In this document: piece by piece, positions 37,289 through 48,300 of the stretch
Numbering within the stretch: the first letter of the stretch is position 1
Layout: every line of letters starts with the position of its first letter
From: Rivibacter sp049446155
Lineage (GTDB): Bacteria > Pseudomonadota > Gammaproteobacteria > Burkholderiales > Burkholderiaceae_C
Assembly: GCF_049446155.1 (NCBI RefSeq)
Contig: NZ_JBMSEE010000006.1
Coordinates: 186,001-250,000, forward strand
Direction: 5' to 3'
Length of the DNA stretch: 64,000 nt
Notes under the pieces: generated by a model
What the model was told of the DNA's origin: nothing
Databases searched by the model: none
What the model saw: only the letters and a program-made list of their open reading frames with translations
Made by a program: the position numbers and the translations under genes

Positions 37289-39312
37289 GATGCGTCCTCC
37301 TCGATGTCGTCGTCGTCGGCCGGCGCGCGCTCGATCAGCTCGTCGAGCGCGTCGCGCGGCGCCGCCGCGGCGGGCGCCCGGCCGCGCCGCACGATGCGCG
37401 TCGGCAGCGCGACGGCGAGCGTGCGCTGCAGCTCGTTGTCGAGCGCCGCGCTCAACAGCACGCGCTCGCGCTCGCCGACCTTCGTGCCGCCCATCGTGCC
37501 GGCCACCGGCACCGCGGTGGCGCGCAGCGCGGCGAGCGTGCCGATCTCGGCGCCGCGCCGGCGCAGCTCGTCGGCGTCGAGGCCCAGGCCGGTCGCGACG
37601 ACGCGGTCGAGGTCGGCGCGCCGGTCGATCTCGCGGCCCGCGTCGGCGAGCGGGCGCCGCGGCCCGAGCATGCGCTCGGGGTTCTTCGCCAGGGCGTCCA
37701 CCAGCTGCACGGCGACGAAGCGGCCGAGGTCGAGCCCCTGCGCATTCGATGCCGGCTTCGGCAGCGCAAAGGGCACCAACGCGTCGAGCAGCTCGCGCAC
37801 GCGACCGGCGCCGAACTGCTCGCCGCGAAAGCGCAGCAGCGCCGACACCACCGACAGCTGCGACAGCGCGAGCAGGCGGCCGATCTCGAACGCCGCGGCG
37901 AGCGTGAGGTCTTCGCGGCCATCGGGGATGCTGCGGCGCAGCTGGTCGGCCGAGTGCGCCAGCGGCAGCGGGCCATCCTCGCTGCCGCCGCTGCGCCTGG
38001 TCGCGAACGGCACGCACGGGCCGCGGTACCAGGCGCGCACGGCGTCGCCGCGGCGCGCGCGGTGCGCGAGGCCGACGTGGCCGGTGGCGACCACCTCGGT
38101 CGGCGTGCCGGCGCGCGGCGGTGCCGGCGGCGCGCCGTCCTTGGCCGTGCGCTCGGGCGGCAGCGTGCCGAGCAGGCCGACGTCGAGCCCCTGCATCAGC
38201 GACTCGAAGGTCGTCTCGGTGGTGGTCGTGAACGACCAGTGCGCGAGCACGGGAAAGCGCAGCACCTTCTCCAGCGCGTACAGCCCGATCGGCAGCCGAA
38301 AGCCCAGGCCCATCGTGTCGCGCACCAGGCGCTTGGCGTCGGGATCGAGCGCCGCGGCGGCGATCTGGCCGGTGGCACTGCGCCACTGGTCGCCGACCGC
38401 CTGCTGCGCGCCGAGCGACTGCGCGCCGTCGAGCGCGCCGGCCACGCGCGTCACGCTCGCGGCGGCCAGCGTGCCGGGCGCAAGGCCGTCGCGCGGCGCG
38501 GCGCGCAGGCCTTGCGCGAAGGCCACGTTCTGCAGCGCGGCGTTGCCGGCGACGAGCGCATCGGCGCCGGCCGCGCTCCCCAGCGCGGCGAGGCCGCGCC
38601 AGTCCTGCGCGCGCTCCCAGACGAACTTGTCGATCGGCGGCGGCGGCTTCGGCAGCGCTGCCAGCTGGCCCTCGACGTTGACGAGGCAGGCCATGTAGCG
38701 CACCGGCCTGCCGTTGGCCTGGTCGTAGACCGGCAGACGGTTCGCCAGCACCACCGCCAGCCAGCCGTCGTCGTCGCCGTTGGCCAGCTCGGTGTCGTCG
38801 ACGTCGACCTGGCGCACGTGCGCGAGCAGCGGCAGGTCCTGTTCGGTGGGGAAGATCTTCTTCACCACCGTTTCGGTGACCGACAGGTACAAGCCCTGCT
38901 CGACGTCTCGGTCGTCGGCATCGAGCAGCGTCGTGCCGGGGGTCACGCAGTCCTTGACCGGCGCGGCCGTCGACAGCTCGGCCTCGCCTTCGGCGACCAC
39001 CACCAGCGCGAGCCACGGCGTGTCCGAGGTGACGGGCTGGCCGGCCGGGTTGCGCTCCCACGGCAGCGTGCGCCGCTTCAGCACGATCTGCGGCAGCCGG
39101 TCGCTGAACGCGCCTTCGGCATTGGCCGGCGGAAAGCTCGACAGGATCTGCTCGGTCGGCATCGTGTAGCGCGGCGCCGCGACGTGCACGTGCGTGGTCT
39201 CGGGGGCCACCGTGAACGGCAGCCCGGTCTGCGTGCTCAGCAGCTCGTAGCGGCCTGCCGTGAGTTGCGGCTTGAAGTTGCTGTGCAGCACGAAGTGGCC
39301 GGTCTTGGGCAT
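37285..39312 (-). CDS. Unknown 675-residue protein of the giant-protein operon
   Basis: No named family recognised. It starts MPKTGHFVLHSNFKPQL with GAGGAGG seven bases upstream, its ATG sharing one base with the previous stop. The first 230 residues look like a folded beta-rich domain (YELLSTQTGLPFTV, HVHVAAPRYTMP, WLALVVVAEGEAEL, YLSVTETVVKKIFP, YMACLVNVEGQL). A long Ala-rich middle part follows, then a helical region with FALPKPASNAQGLDLGRFV. The C-terminus is strongly acidic (ADDDDIEED). There is no signal peptide. The N-terminal domain could be a structural cap or binding module; nothing catalytic stands out. Its size and position argue for assembly with the 3275-residue product. Confidence 0.75.
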   Translation of the reverse strand: MPKTGHFVLHSNFKPQLTAGRYELLSTQTGLPFTVAPETTHVHVAAPRYTMPTEQILSSFPPANAEGAFSDRLPQIVLKRRTLPWERNPAGQPVTSDTPWLALVVVAEGEAELSTAAPVKDCVTPGTTLLDADDRDVEQGLYLSVTETVVKKIFPTEQDLPLLAHVRQVDVDDTELANGDDDGWLAVVLANRLPVYDQANGRPVRYMACLVNVEGQLAALPKPPPPIDKFVWERAQDWRGLAALGSAAGADALVAGNAALQNVAFAQGLRAAPRDGLAPGTLAAASVTRVAGALDGAQSLGAQQAVGDQWRSATGQIAAAALDPDAKRLVRDTMGLGFRLPIGLYALEKVLRFPVLAHWSFTTTTETTFESLMQGLDVGLLGTLPPERTAKDGAPPAPPRAGTPTEVVATGHVGLAHRARRGDAVRAWYRGPCVPFATRRSGGSEDGPLPLAHSADQLRRSIPDGREDLTLAAAFEIGRLLALSQLSVVSALLRFRGEQFGAGRVRELLDALVPFALPKPASNAQGLDLGRFVAVQLVDALAKNPERMLGPRRPLADAGREIDRRADLDRVVATGLGLDADELRRRGAEIGTLAALRATAVPVAGTMGGTKVGERERVLLSAALDNELQRTLAVALPTRIVRRGRAPAAAAPRDALDELIERAPADDDDIEEDAS

Positions 39313-42300
39313 CAGCGCCTCCTCGTCGTCTTGCGCGCCGGCGCGGCCGCCGACAAGGGCCGGGGCGCGCGCGCCACGGCGACGCCGGCGGCGCGCGCAT
39401 GCGCCGCACGGCGCTGCTCGGGCGTGCGCACCGGTCCGACCCAGGCGATGCGCGCGTCGCCGGTCGCGTCCGCAGGCGCCAGCGGCAACAGCGCCGCGTC
39501 GAGTCCGCGCGCGGCCAGCACCAGGGCCGAACGCGCGTCGACCGCTGCGCTGCCCATCACGGCAACCAGCGACCAGCCCTGCTGGCTTGCCACCGTGACC
39601 ACCACCGGCTGCGGCACGCGCGACGATGCGTCGGGCACCACCTCGTAGGCGAGCACGCTGCGGTTGTCCATCGTCAGCAGCGCGGGCGGCTTGTCGTGGC
39701 CGCTGGCGTCGCGCGCGCGCACCGCGCCGTCGATCGCCAGCACGAGGCGGCGGCCGTCGAGCGCGCGGCCGGCGGCCGCCGGGTCGTCGAGCGCGATCAG
39801 CACCGTGCGCAGCGGCTCGGCGAAGGTGGTGACGACCGTGGTCTCGCCCTGCGCCAGTTCGGCGCCGTGCACCCAGCCCGCATCGGCGCGCTCGCGGTGC
39901 AGCGCGAGCCGGTCGGTGCTCGAGCGCACGACGCAACCCGGCGCGATGGCGCTGCCGTGGCCGACGTAGGGCATGCGCAGGCCCGCGTGCCAGCCGAGCA
40001 GCCCGGCCGGCGCGGCGAGCGCGGTGGCATCGCGCGGCGCGCCGAGGCCGATGGCGACGATGCGCTCGCAGCCTTGCGGGATCTCGATCGGCTCGGCACG
40101 CGAGTTCGTGCCGACATCCGCGCCGACCAAGCGATCGGCCAGCCGCGCGCCGCCGAGGCCCAGCAGCACCACGCGCAGCGCGGCGCCCGCCACCGCAAGC
40201 CGCGGCCGCGTGCCGGCCGAGGCCGCGTCGGCCTGCGCGTTGGGCAGCTTCAGCACCGCCACCTGTCCCGGTGCGAGCGCCGCGCCCGCCGCGCCGCGCG
40301 AGCGCTCGACCAGCGCGCGCTCGAAGGCCTGCAGCGGCTCGGCCAGCGCCGCGCCGCTGCGTGCGACGAGCGCGACCGGCGCCTGCGCCTGCGCGGTCGG
40401 CGGCACCTCGGCCGCGCCGATCAGCGTGATCGCGCGCATGGCCCGCACGGCGCGCGCACCGGACGGCCCCGCGCCCGCGGCCGGGGCCTCGGCGACGACG
40501 AGCCGCGCAGCGATCGAGCGGCTGCGCTCGGCGGTCACCGATGCCAGCGTTGGCGGCGCGACGCGCCAGGCGCGCGCCGAGTCGCGCACGCTGGTGCGCG
40601 CGCGCGGCGCGACGCTCGCCGCCGCGCTCGCGCCGAGCAGGCCGACCGCGAGCGGCGCATCGACGACGTGGTCGTAGACCTTCGGCGCGGTCTTGGCGCC
40701 GACCGCCGGCACCACGGTGCTCGTCGGCGCCTCGAGGCCTTCGGCCAGCGTGCCGATGCGCGGCGGTGCCTGGCGCTCGCCGCGCAGCGCGGCCAGCGCG
40801 GTCGGCGTGGCGCTGCGAGCGAGGAAGCGCAGCGCGGTGCCGAACGCGTCGTCGACCGTGGCCGGCTCGCCGAGCAGCGCGGCGATCGACTGCGCGGTGG
40901 TGCGCAGCTCGGCAATGCTGCCGGCGCTGCGCGAGAACGGCAGCGGCTTGCGCGGGCCGATCTCCACCTGGTGATACGGGATCTCGGGCCCGCCGCCCGA
41001 GGCCGTGGCCTCGCACACGAGCTCCAGCTCGTGCAGCGCCTCGACCATCTCGGCCTTCGGAACCTTGCGGTTGTTGATGTCCTGGGGCGGTCCCCACACG
41101 CCGAGCGGGAAGGCGCCGAAAGCGCGCGGGCGCACCGCGAACGGCAGCGGCTGCGTGGCGCCGCCGCGCAACCGCCATTCGAGCGCGATCTCGGGGTGGA
41201 CATCGCTTGCGCCCATCGGCGCGACGCCGAGCGCCTTGCCCGGGTCGTGCGACGTCAGCAGCGGCTCGCCGGCCTTGGGCTGCACGCGCCGCACGTGCTG
41301 TGCCGGCACCGTGCTGGTCAGGATCATCGAGAACTCGACGACGACGACGAACGGCCGCTGCGACGAGCCGTCGGGCGTCGCGCTCTCGGCCTTGGCCGGC
41401 AGCGCGCCGGCCGACGTGATCAGCGCATGCGCGAGCGCGCCGCCGTCGCCGGCCTCGAGGTACTTGGCGATGAAGGCGTCGGCGGGAATGGTGGTCTTCT
41501 GGGCGCGATCCGAGCCGCCGAAGCCGAACGTCAGCTCGACGGGACCGACCTCGAAGGTCACGCGGCCGCGGAAGTCGGGCCCTTCGACCATCAGCCGGCA
41601 GCCCTTGCTGAGGCTGAACGTGACCTCGCCGAACAGCCAGGTGTCGATGGTCACGCCGGCGGCGATGCGCGCGTAGGCGTCGACGCGGTAGTAGAACGGG
41701 TCGAAGTAGACGATGCCGTGCGCGCCGAACTTCACCTCGGCCCAGCCGGGCCCGAGCGTGGCCGAGCATTCGAAGTCGCCGCCGGCCATCAGCGCCTCGG
41801 AGGTCAGCGCGAAGTACACGCCGGCCTTGATGACGATGTTCGAGCCGATGCTCCAGCGCATGCCCAGGCGCGGCACCTGCGGGTAGCCGGGGCGGCTGAA
41901 GGTCGGGTGGTAGCCGCCGAGCGTCAGCACGAACTCGCCGGCGTGCTCGCCCTTGAACCAGATCACGTAGGCAAAGCCGCCGGTGAGCTTGATGTCGGGG
42001 TAGAGCAGCCACGAGTTGTCGGTGAGCTGGCCCTGCACCCACACCACGCCTTCGCGCGAGGACACGCGCGCGACCAGCGCGATCTCGATCGACACCAGCG
42101 CGACCTGCGGCCGCGGCAGCGCCATGCGCGCGAGGCCGAGCAGGTTCACGTCGAGGCCGTCGCCGACCTGCACGCCGACCACCGCGATGCCGTCGACCAG
42201 CGCGAAGCTGGTGAACGACAGCCCGCCGGCAAACCAGAACGTGCCGCGCTGCATCGGGAAGTAATCGCGCAGCTGGCGCAGCTGCTGCATCGGCTCGACC

Positions 42301-45300
42301 GGCTTGGCGGCGATGTCGAGCGCCTGGATCAGCGGGTAGTTCCCGAAGGTGGACAGGTCGGTCGGCAGCACCAGGCGGCGGTTGATGCCGAATCCGCCGC
42401 CGACGCCGGTGACGAAGAACGCCGGCGGCCCGCCGATCGGGCCGTTGATCGCGCCGACCGCGAAGAACGAGGTGAACCGGGTGCCGCCGGTATCGACGCC
42501 TTCGCCGTAGCCGCCGTACACCGTGAGGCCGTAGACCGCGAAGCGGCCGAGCAGCATGCCGAGGTACTCGATGCTCTGCTGCGCGGTGCCGGCGTTCGAG
42601 ACCTGCTTGAGCAGGCCGCCGGCGAGGCTCACGCCGGCGATGTCGGCCGACACCGCGAGGCCGGCGAGATCGGCCTTCCAGTTGGCCGCCTCGAACGGGT
42701 CGCCGTCGGTGGTGAAGTAGGTGATCTGCAGGTCGTCGACCGCGCAGCTCAGGCCGAACATCGCGACCTTGCCGTCGAGCAGCAGCGACACGCGCTCGAG
42801 CCGCCCGTCGGCGAGCATGCGCGCGTCGAAGCCGACCTGCTCCACGTACAGCGGCCCGAAGCCCTTCTGGACCGCCACCCACCACGGGCCGGGCGGCGTG
42901 CCGGCGCGCAGGCTGACCGCGACGCCGCCGCTGCCGTGCTGCTGCACCGCCAGCGCCGGCGAGAACGCCGGGCGCGGCGGCGTCGGCCCGGTGTCGCGCA
43001 GGATGCCCTGCGCGATCGCGTTCGAGCCGCCGACGCCCGAGGCGCTCACCGCGAGGTTGGCGAACTGCAGCTGCACGCCGGCGCCGTCGACGCCGCCCGC
43101 GCCGATCGACGCGAACACGTGCAGGGCCACCGACTCGATCGCGATGCCGGCGTCGAGCAGCGGCCCGCTGGCGCGGCCGATGCGCAGGCCGAGCCCGTCG
43201 ACGACGAGCTTGGGCGTGAAGCTCGTGAGACCCGCGTCGATGAAGCCGACGAACAGGCCGCCGTCGCCCGGCTCGTTCGGCGTGATCCACGAGTCGTCGT
43301 TCTCGATCCACAGCTGCACATCGCTGTCGAGCACCTGCTGGCGCTGCGTCAGCGATGCCTTCAGGCCGAGCGTGCCCGCGGCGTCGGCGAAGCGCAGCGT
43401 CAGGGCGTCGAGCGTCACGCCGGCGCCCGCACTCGCCAGGTTGGCGACCAGGCGCTTGACGCGCGCCGGCAGCGCAGCGGCGTCGAAAGGCTGGGCGATC
43501 AGCGCGTCGGGGTCGGCCGTGTCGGCGAGCAGCACGCCGCGCAGCAGGTTGCGCACGCTCATCGTCGGCGAGACCGCCTGGTCGAGCAGCGCGTCGACCG
43601 CAGGCTGAGCGAGCGCAACCGCGGCGGCGATGTCGACCAGCGCCTCGGCGAGCCGGCGCGCCACCGCGACGGGGTCGGCATCGTCGAGCAGGCCGTCGCT
43701 GGCGACGAGGTCGAAGCCGCCCGGCCGCCAGCGCAGCGCGACGCGCGCGTCGCCGCCCGTCGAAAGGCCGACGAGCACGCGCACGCCGCCCGCCGGCGCG
43801 GTGCCGGCGGCCACGCTCGCGAACGGGCGCAGCACGACGCCACCGGCATCGAGCTCGGCCGGCCCGACGCTCGCGCGCAGTTCGCGCAGGCCGTCGCTGT
43901 CGAGCGCCACGCTGAAGTCGAGTCGCTGGATGCCGGGCACCGCGAGCTCGACGGCGGCGAGCGAGACGCGCCGCTCGGCCGGCCGCCAGGCCGCGCTGAA
44001 GGCGCCGATCGCGACCTTGAGCTCGCCGCCGGCCGATGCGACGTTCACGCCGGCCGGCACCAGCGCCGCCACGCGCGGCGCCAGCGTGTCGAGCATGGCG
44101 TTGCCGATCGACGCGGCGGCATCGCGCAGGCTCTCGGACGGATGCGCGGCCCAGGCGCGCAGCCGGGCGATGTCGAAGGCCGCCGGCGCGCCGGCGCGCA
44201 ACTGCAGCGCATCACCGAGCGCGGCGACCAGCGGGCCCACCGGCGCCGGCCGGGCGGCGAGGCGATCGAGCAGGAACGGCAGCGCCTGCACCGCGTTGCC
44301 GGCGAGCGAGCCGAGGCCGGCGAACGGCACGAGCGCAATGTCGGGGCCGCTCGCCGGGCGCAGGAACACGGCCAGCCCCGCGGGCCCCAGCGTCGCGTGC
44401 ACCGCCTGCCGGCCTTCGGGCGTCAGGCCGACGCCGGCGTGCACGTGCAAGGACGGCTGCGCCACCGCACCCGCGCGCAACTGCAGGCCGGCAATGACGC
44501 CGGTGCCGAGCCGCGACGCGACGCCGGCCGGCGCGGTCCACGCCGACGCATCGAGCGCGAGCTGCAGCCGCACGCCATCGCCGTGCGGTGCCACCGACAG
44601 CGTCGTGCCGGTCGTGAGAGCCAGCGCCTCGCCCGCCGCGCCGGGTCGTTGCATGAGTGGCCTCAGCGCGTCGAGCAGCGCCTGCAGCCGCGGCGCGGAC
44701 GCCGCCTCGGCGAACCAGCGCGCCGGATCGCGCAGCAGCGGTGCGAGCGGCTTGAGCGCGCGCCCGGCATCGCCGGCGGCGCCGTGCAGGAAGCCGAGCG
44801 CGTCGAGCAGCGCATCGATGGTGGGGCGCGCGGCCTCGTCGGCGCTGCGCAGCAGTTCGAGCGCGGCGTGCGCGGCCAGCGCCGGCGCGGCGCGGGCGAG
44901 CATGCGCGCGAGCGCCTGCGCGTCGGGTGCCGGCCACAGCGCGGCCGTGTCGTCGCGCCAGTGCAGGCTGGCGGCGAACGGCTGCAGCGACACGCGCAGC
45001 TGCAGTTCGTCGGCCGGCCCGATGTGCAGGCGGCCCGCCACGCCGGCCGGCGACACGCTCACGTCGGCGTCCCAGCCGAAGCGCCCGCGCGCGGCATCGC
45101 CGCCTTGCAGCCGCACGCTGCGCGCGGCGAAGTCGATGTCGAGCGCGAGCGGGCCCAGCAGCGCGGCGAGCGCGGCGGCGAGATCGCCGCCGGCCGCCGC
45201 GAGCCGCTCGCGCAGCAGACCGCCCGGGTCGTGGATGAGCTGCTCGAGCGCGCTGGCGACCACGCCGCCCTCGGCGGCCACCAGCCCGAGCGCCTGCAGC

Positions 45301-48300
45301 ACGTCGGCCAGCGCGACCGACGACGCGCCGCCCACGTCGGCCACGAGCCGCTGCACGAGCGCCGAGACGAGCACACGCGCCTCGGGCAGCACCGCGTCGA
45401 CGGCGAGGCCCGGCAGCGCGCCGATGCGCAGGCGCTCCCACGACTGGCCGAAGGCGAGCGCATCGTGCAGCGTAAGCCGGCACGCGCCGCTCGAGGCGCC
45501 GTCGAGCGGCAGCGTGAGGTCGAGCGAGGCGGCGCGCAGCGCGAGCGTGGGCGTCGCCGTGAGCCAGCCGCTGCGGTCGGCCACCGACAGGCGCACGCGC
45601 AGGACGCGCTGCGCTGTGGTGGCGCCGCCGAGGTCGGCGGCCAGCAAGGCGAGATCGGCGCTGCCCTCGATCGCCAGCAGCCCGCCGGCGCGCGCCGGCA
45701 GCATCCAGTGCAGGCCGGCCTGCACGCCGCTCGGCCGGGCCGCGTCGATGCGCTCGGCGACGCGCGTGCGCGCACGCAGCGCGAGGCCGGCGGCGACGAT
45801 GGCGGTGATCGCCGCGCGCACCTGCTCGGCGTCGACGCTGCCGAACAGCGCGCTCACCGCGAGGCCGGCGCGCGGCAGCGGCAGCGCAGCGGCCGGCAGC
45901 CGCAGGTCGGCGCCGGCGTCGGCGAGCGGCGCGAGTTCCATCAGCGCGCCGACCAGCGCGCGGCCGAGCGCGAGGTCGTTGTCCTCGGGCTCGTCGTCGC
46001 CGGCATCGGGCGGCGGCAGCAGGCGATGCAGCAGGCGCAGCGCATCGGCGGTCGGCTGCGTGTCGAGCGCGGTCAGCGAGAGCGCGGCCAGCGGCGTGCC
46101 GAGCAGCACCAGGTCGGCGACGCCGGTCACCGCGTCGGCGGCCGCGCGCGCGGCATGCCCGGCACCGGCAACCGCGACGACGGCGAGCTGCGCATCGACC
46201 GCGGTCAGCGCGGCGAGCCAGCTGCGCAGCCGCTCGGCCTGCTCGGCGTGGCCGTCGCCGGGCGCACCGGCGGGCCGGCATTCGGCGCGGCGGCCGAGCG
46301 CGACGAACCACTCGCCGGTGGCCGCGGCCGGCAGCGCGAGCATCTCCGGCGCGAGGCCGACGGCGGTGAGGTCGACGCGACGGCCTGCCGGCGCGTCGGG
46401 CCAGGCTTCGGCGCCGAGCGCGACGTGCACGACGGTGGCCGGCGTGCGGCCGGTGGCGTCCGCCAGATCGAGGTGCGGCCACAGCTGGCCGGCGCCCAGG
46501 CCGATGGTGGCGATGTCGATGCCGGCGGGCGGTGCGGCCGGCGGCGCGATGCGGCCGTCGCTGCCGGCCCAGCGCAGCACCAGCGCGTCGAGGCCGGGCA
46601 GCAGCGGTACGCGCATGCGCAGCAGGTCGGCGACGTCATCGGCCACTTCGGCCTCGGCGAGCAAGGCGGCCTCGAGCACGTCGAACGGCAGCGCCGGCTG
46701 GCCCGGCCGCCAGTCGCGCAGCGCCTGCGGCGCGGCGACGAGCCGGGGCGCCGGCCCGGCGGGCGGGAACCACACCGCCAGCTGCGGCAGGTCGTCGGCC
46801 AGCACGATGCGCCACGGGTCGTCCGGGTGGCCGCGCCCGCGGAACATCGCGCGCCTGGCGCCGCTGCCGCCGAACAGGTCGGCGACGAGCGCGAAGGCGC
46901 GCGGCCCGATGTGGTCGAGCAGCAGCTTCGGCAGCCACGCGCGCAGCGCGGCGGCGGGGTCGTCGAGCAGCTCGGCCAGTCGCAGCACGGCGTGCGTTTC
47001 GTCGCCGCGGCCGGGCTCGAACTCGGGCGCGTTCCAGCCGAACGCGGCGACCAGCTCGCCGACGAAGCTGCGTTGCAGGCTGCCGAGCGCGGCGAGCCGA
47101 CCGATGAGCAGCTGCACGCCGTCCCAGGCGGGCGGCGGCAGGTCGACGCGGCCGTCGGCGCCGATGGTCGGCACCGCCAGCGCCACGGTCTCGCCATCGA
47201 AGCGCAGGCGCGGGTTCGGCGCGCTCAAGGCCACCCGCAGCCCGCCGGCGGCGCTCCAGCCGAGGCTAAGGCCGACGTGGTCGGCGAGCAGCTCGGTCGC
47301 CTCGTCGAACGCCAGCACGGCCTGCGGCGGATCGACGCCGCGCTCGCGCGCGAGCAGCGACGCCTCGGCCGACGGCAGCAGCTCGGCGCGGCGGGCCGTG
47401 AAGTCCAGGCGTGCGAGCGTTGCCGCGAGGCGCGTCGTCACCACCGTGCAGCGCTGGCCGAGCGTGTCGACGCTGGTCTTGGCGGCCAGCGAGACGCTGA
47501 GCACGCCGGCGTCAAAGGCGGCTTCGAGCGCCAGTGCGTCGGCCAGCGGCAGGCGCCACGGATCGGCCGGCGTGCCGGCGCCGAGCACGGCCGCGGCCGA
47601 CTGGCTGACGTCGGCGAGCGCCTCGCGCAGCGTGCCGAGCACGTCGGCGGCCGCCGCCGGCACGCCGAGCAGCGCCTGCCAGTAGCCGCGCACCGCGGCC
47701 AGCGGGTCGGTGGCGAGGGCGGGCAGGCTGACCGCGGCGACGCCGGGCGGCGGCGCGAGCCCGAGCAGCTTCTGCACCGCGGGCAGCGCGCCGCCGAGCG
47801 CACCGAGCAGCCCGGCGGCGATGTCGCCGGCGGCCGCGCCGGCGGCGTCCATCAGCGCGTCGGGCGACGCGAGGTCGAGGCTGTCGTACTCGCGCGCGCC
47901 GATCTTCACCGTGTCGGCGGCGAGCACGAAGGTCGGCTTGCGCGCGGCGTCGAGCGCAAAGCCGACGCGCAGTGTCTCGGCGCGCACGGCAGGCGTGGGC
48001 CCGGCGGCCGGCAGGTCGAGCACCGGTTGCGCGGCACGCCCGGTGGCGGCCCACAGCGCGAGGCTCGGCAGCGCGAGCGCGGTGCCGCCGGCCAGGTCGA
48101 TGCGGCACAGCTGGGCGGTGGCCTGTACGCGCGTGTCGGCATTGCCGAAGCGCACCGACAGCTGCGGCGCGAGCCGCACGCCGCCGTCGGGGCCGGCGTC
48201 CACCGCGAGCGACAGCGCGACGGCGCTGCCGCCGAGCGCGAGCTGCACCTCGTTGCCGACACGCGTGCCGCCGAGCAGCGCGGCCGCGTGGCCCAGCCAG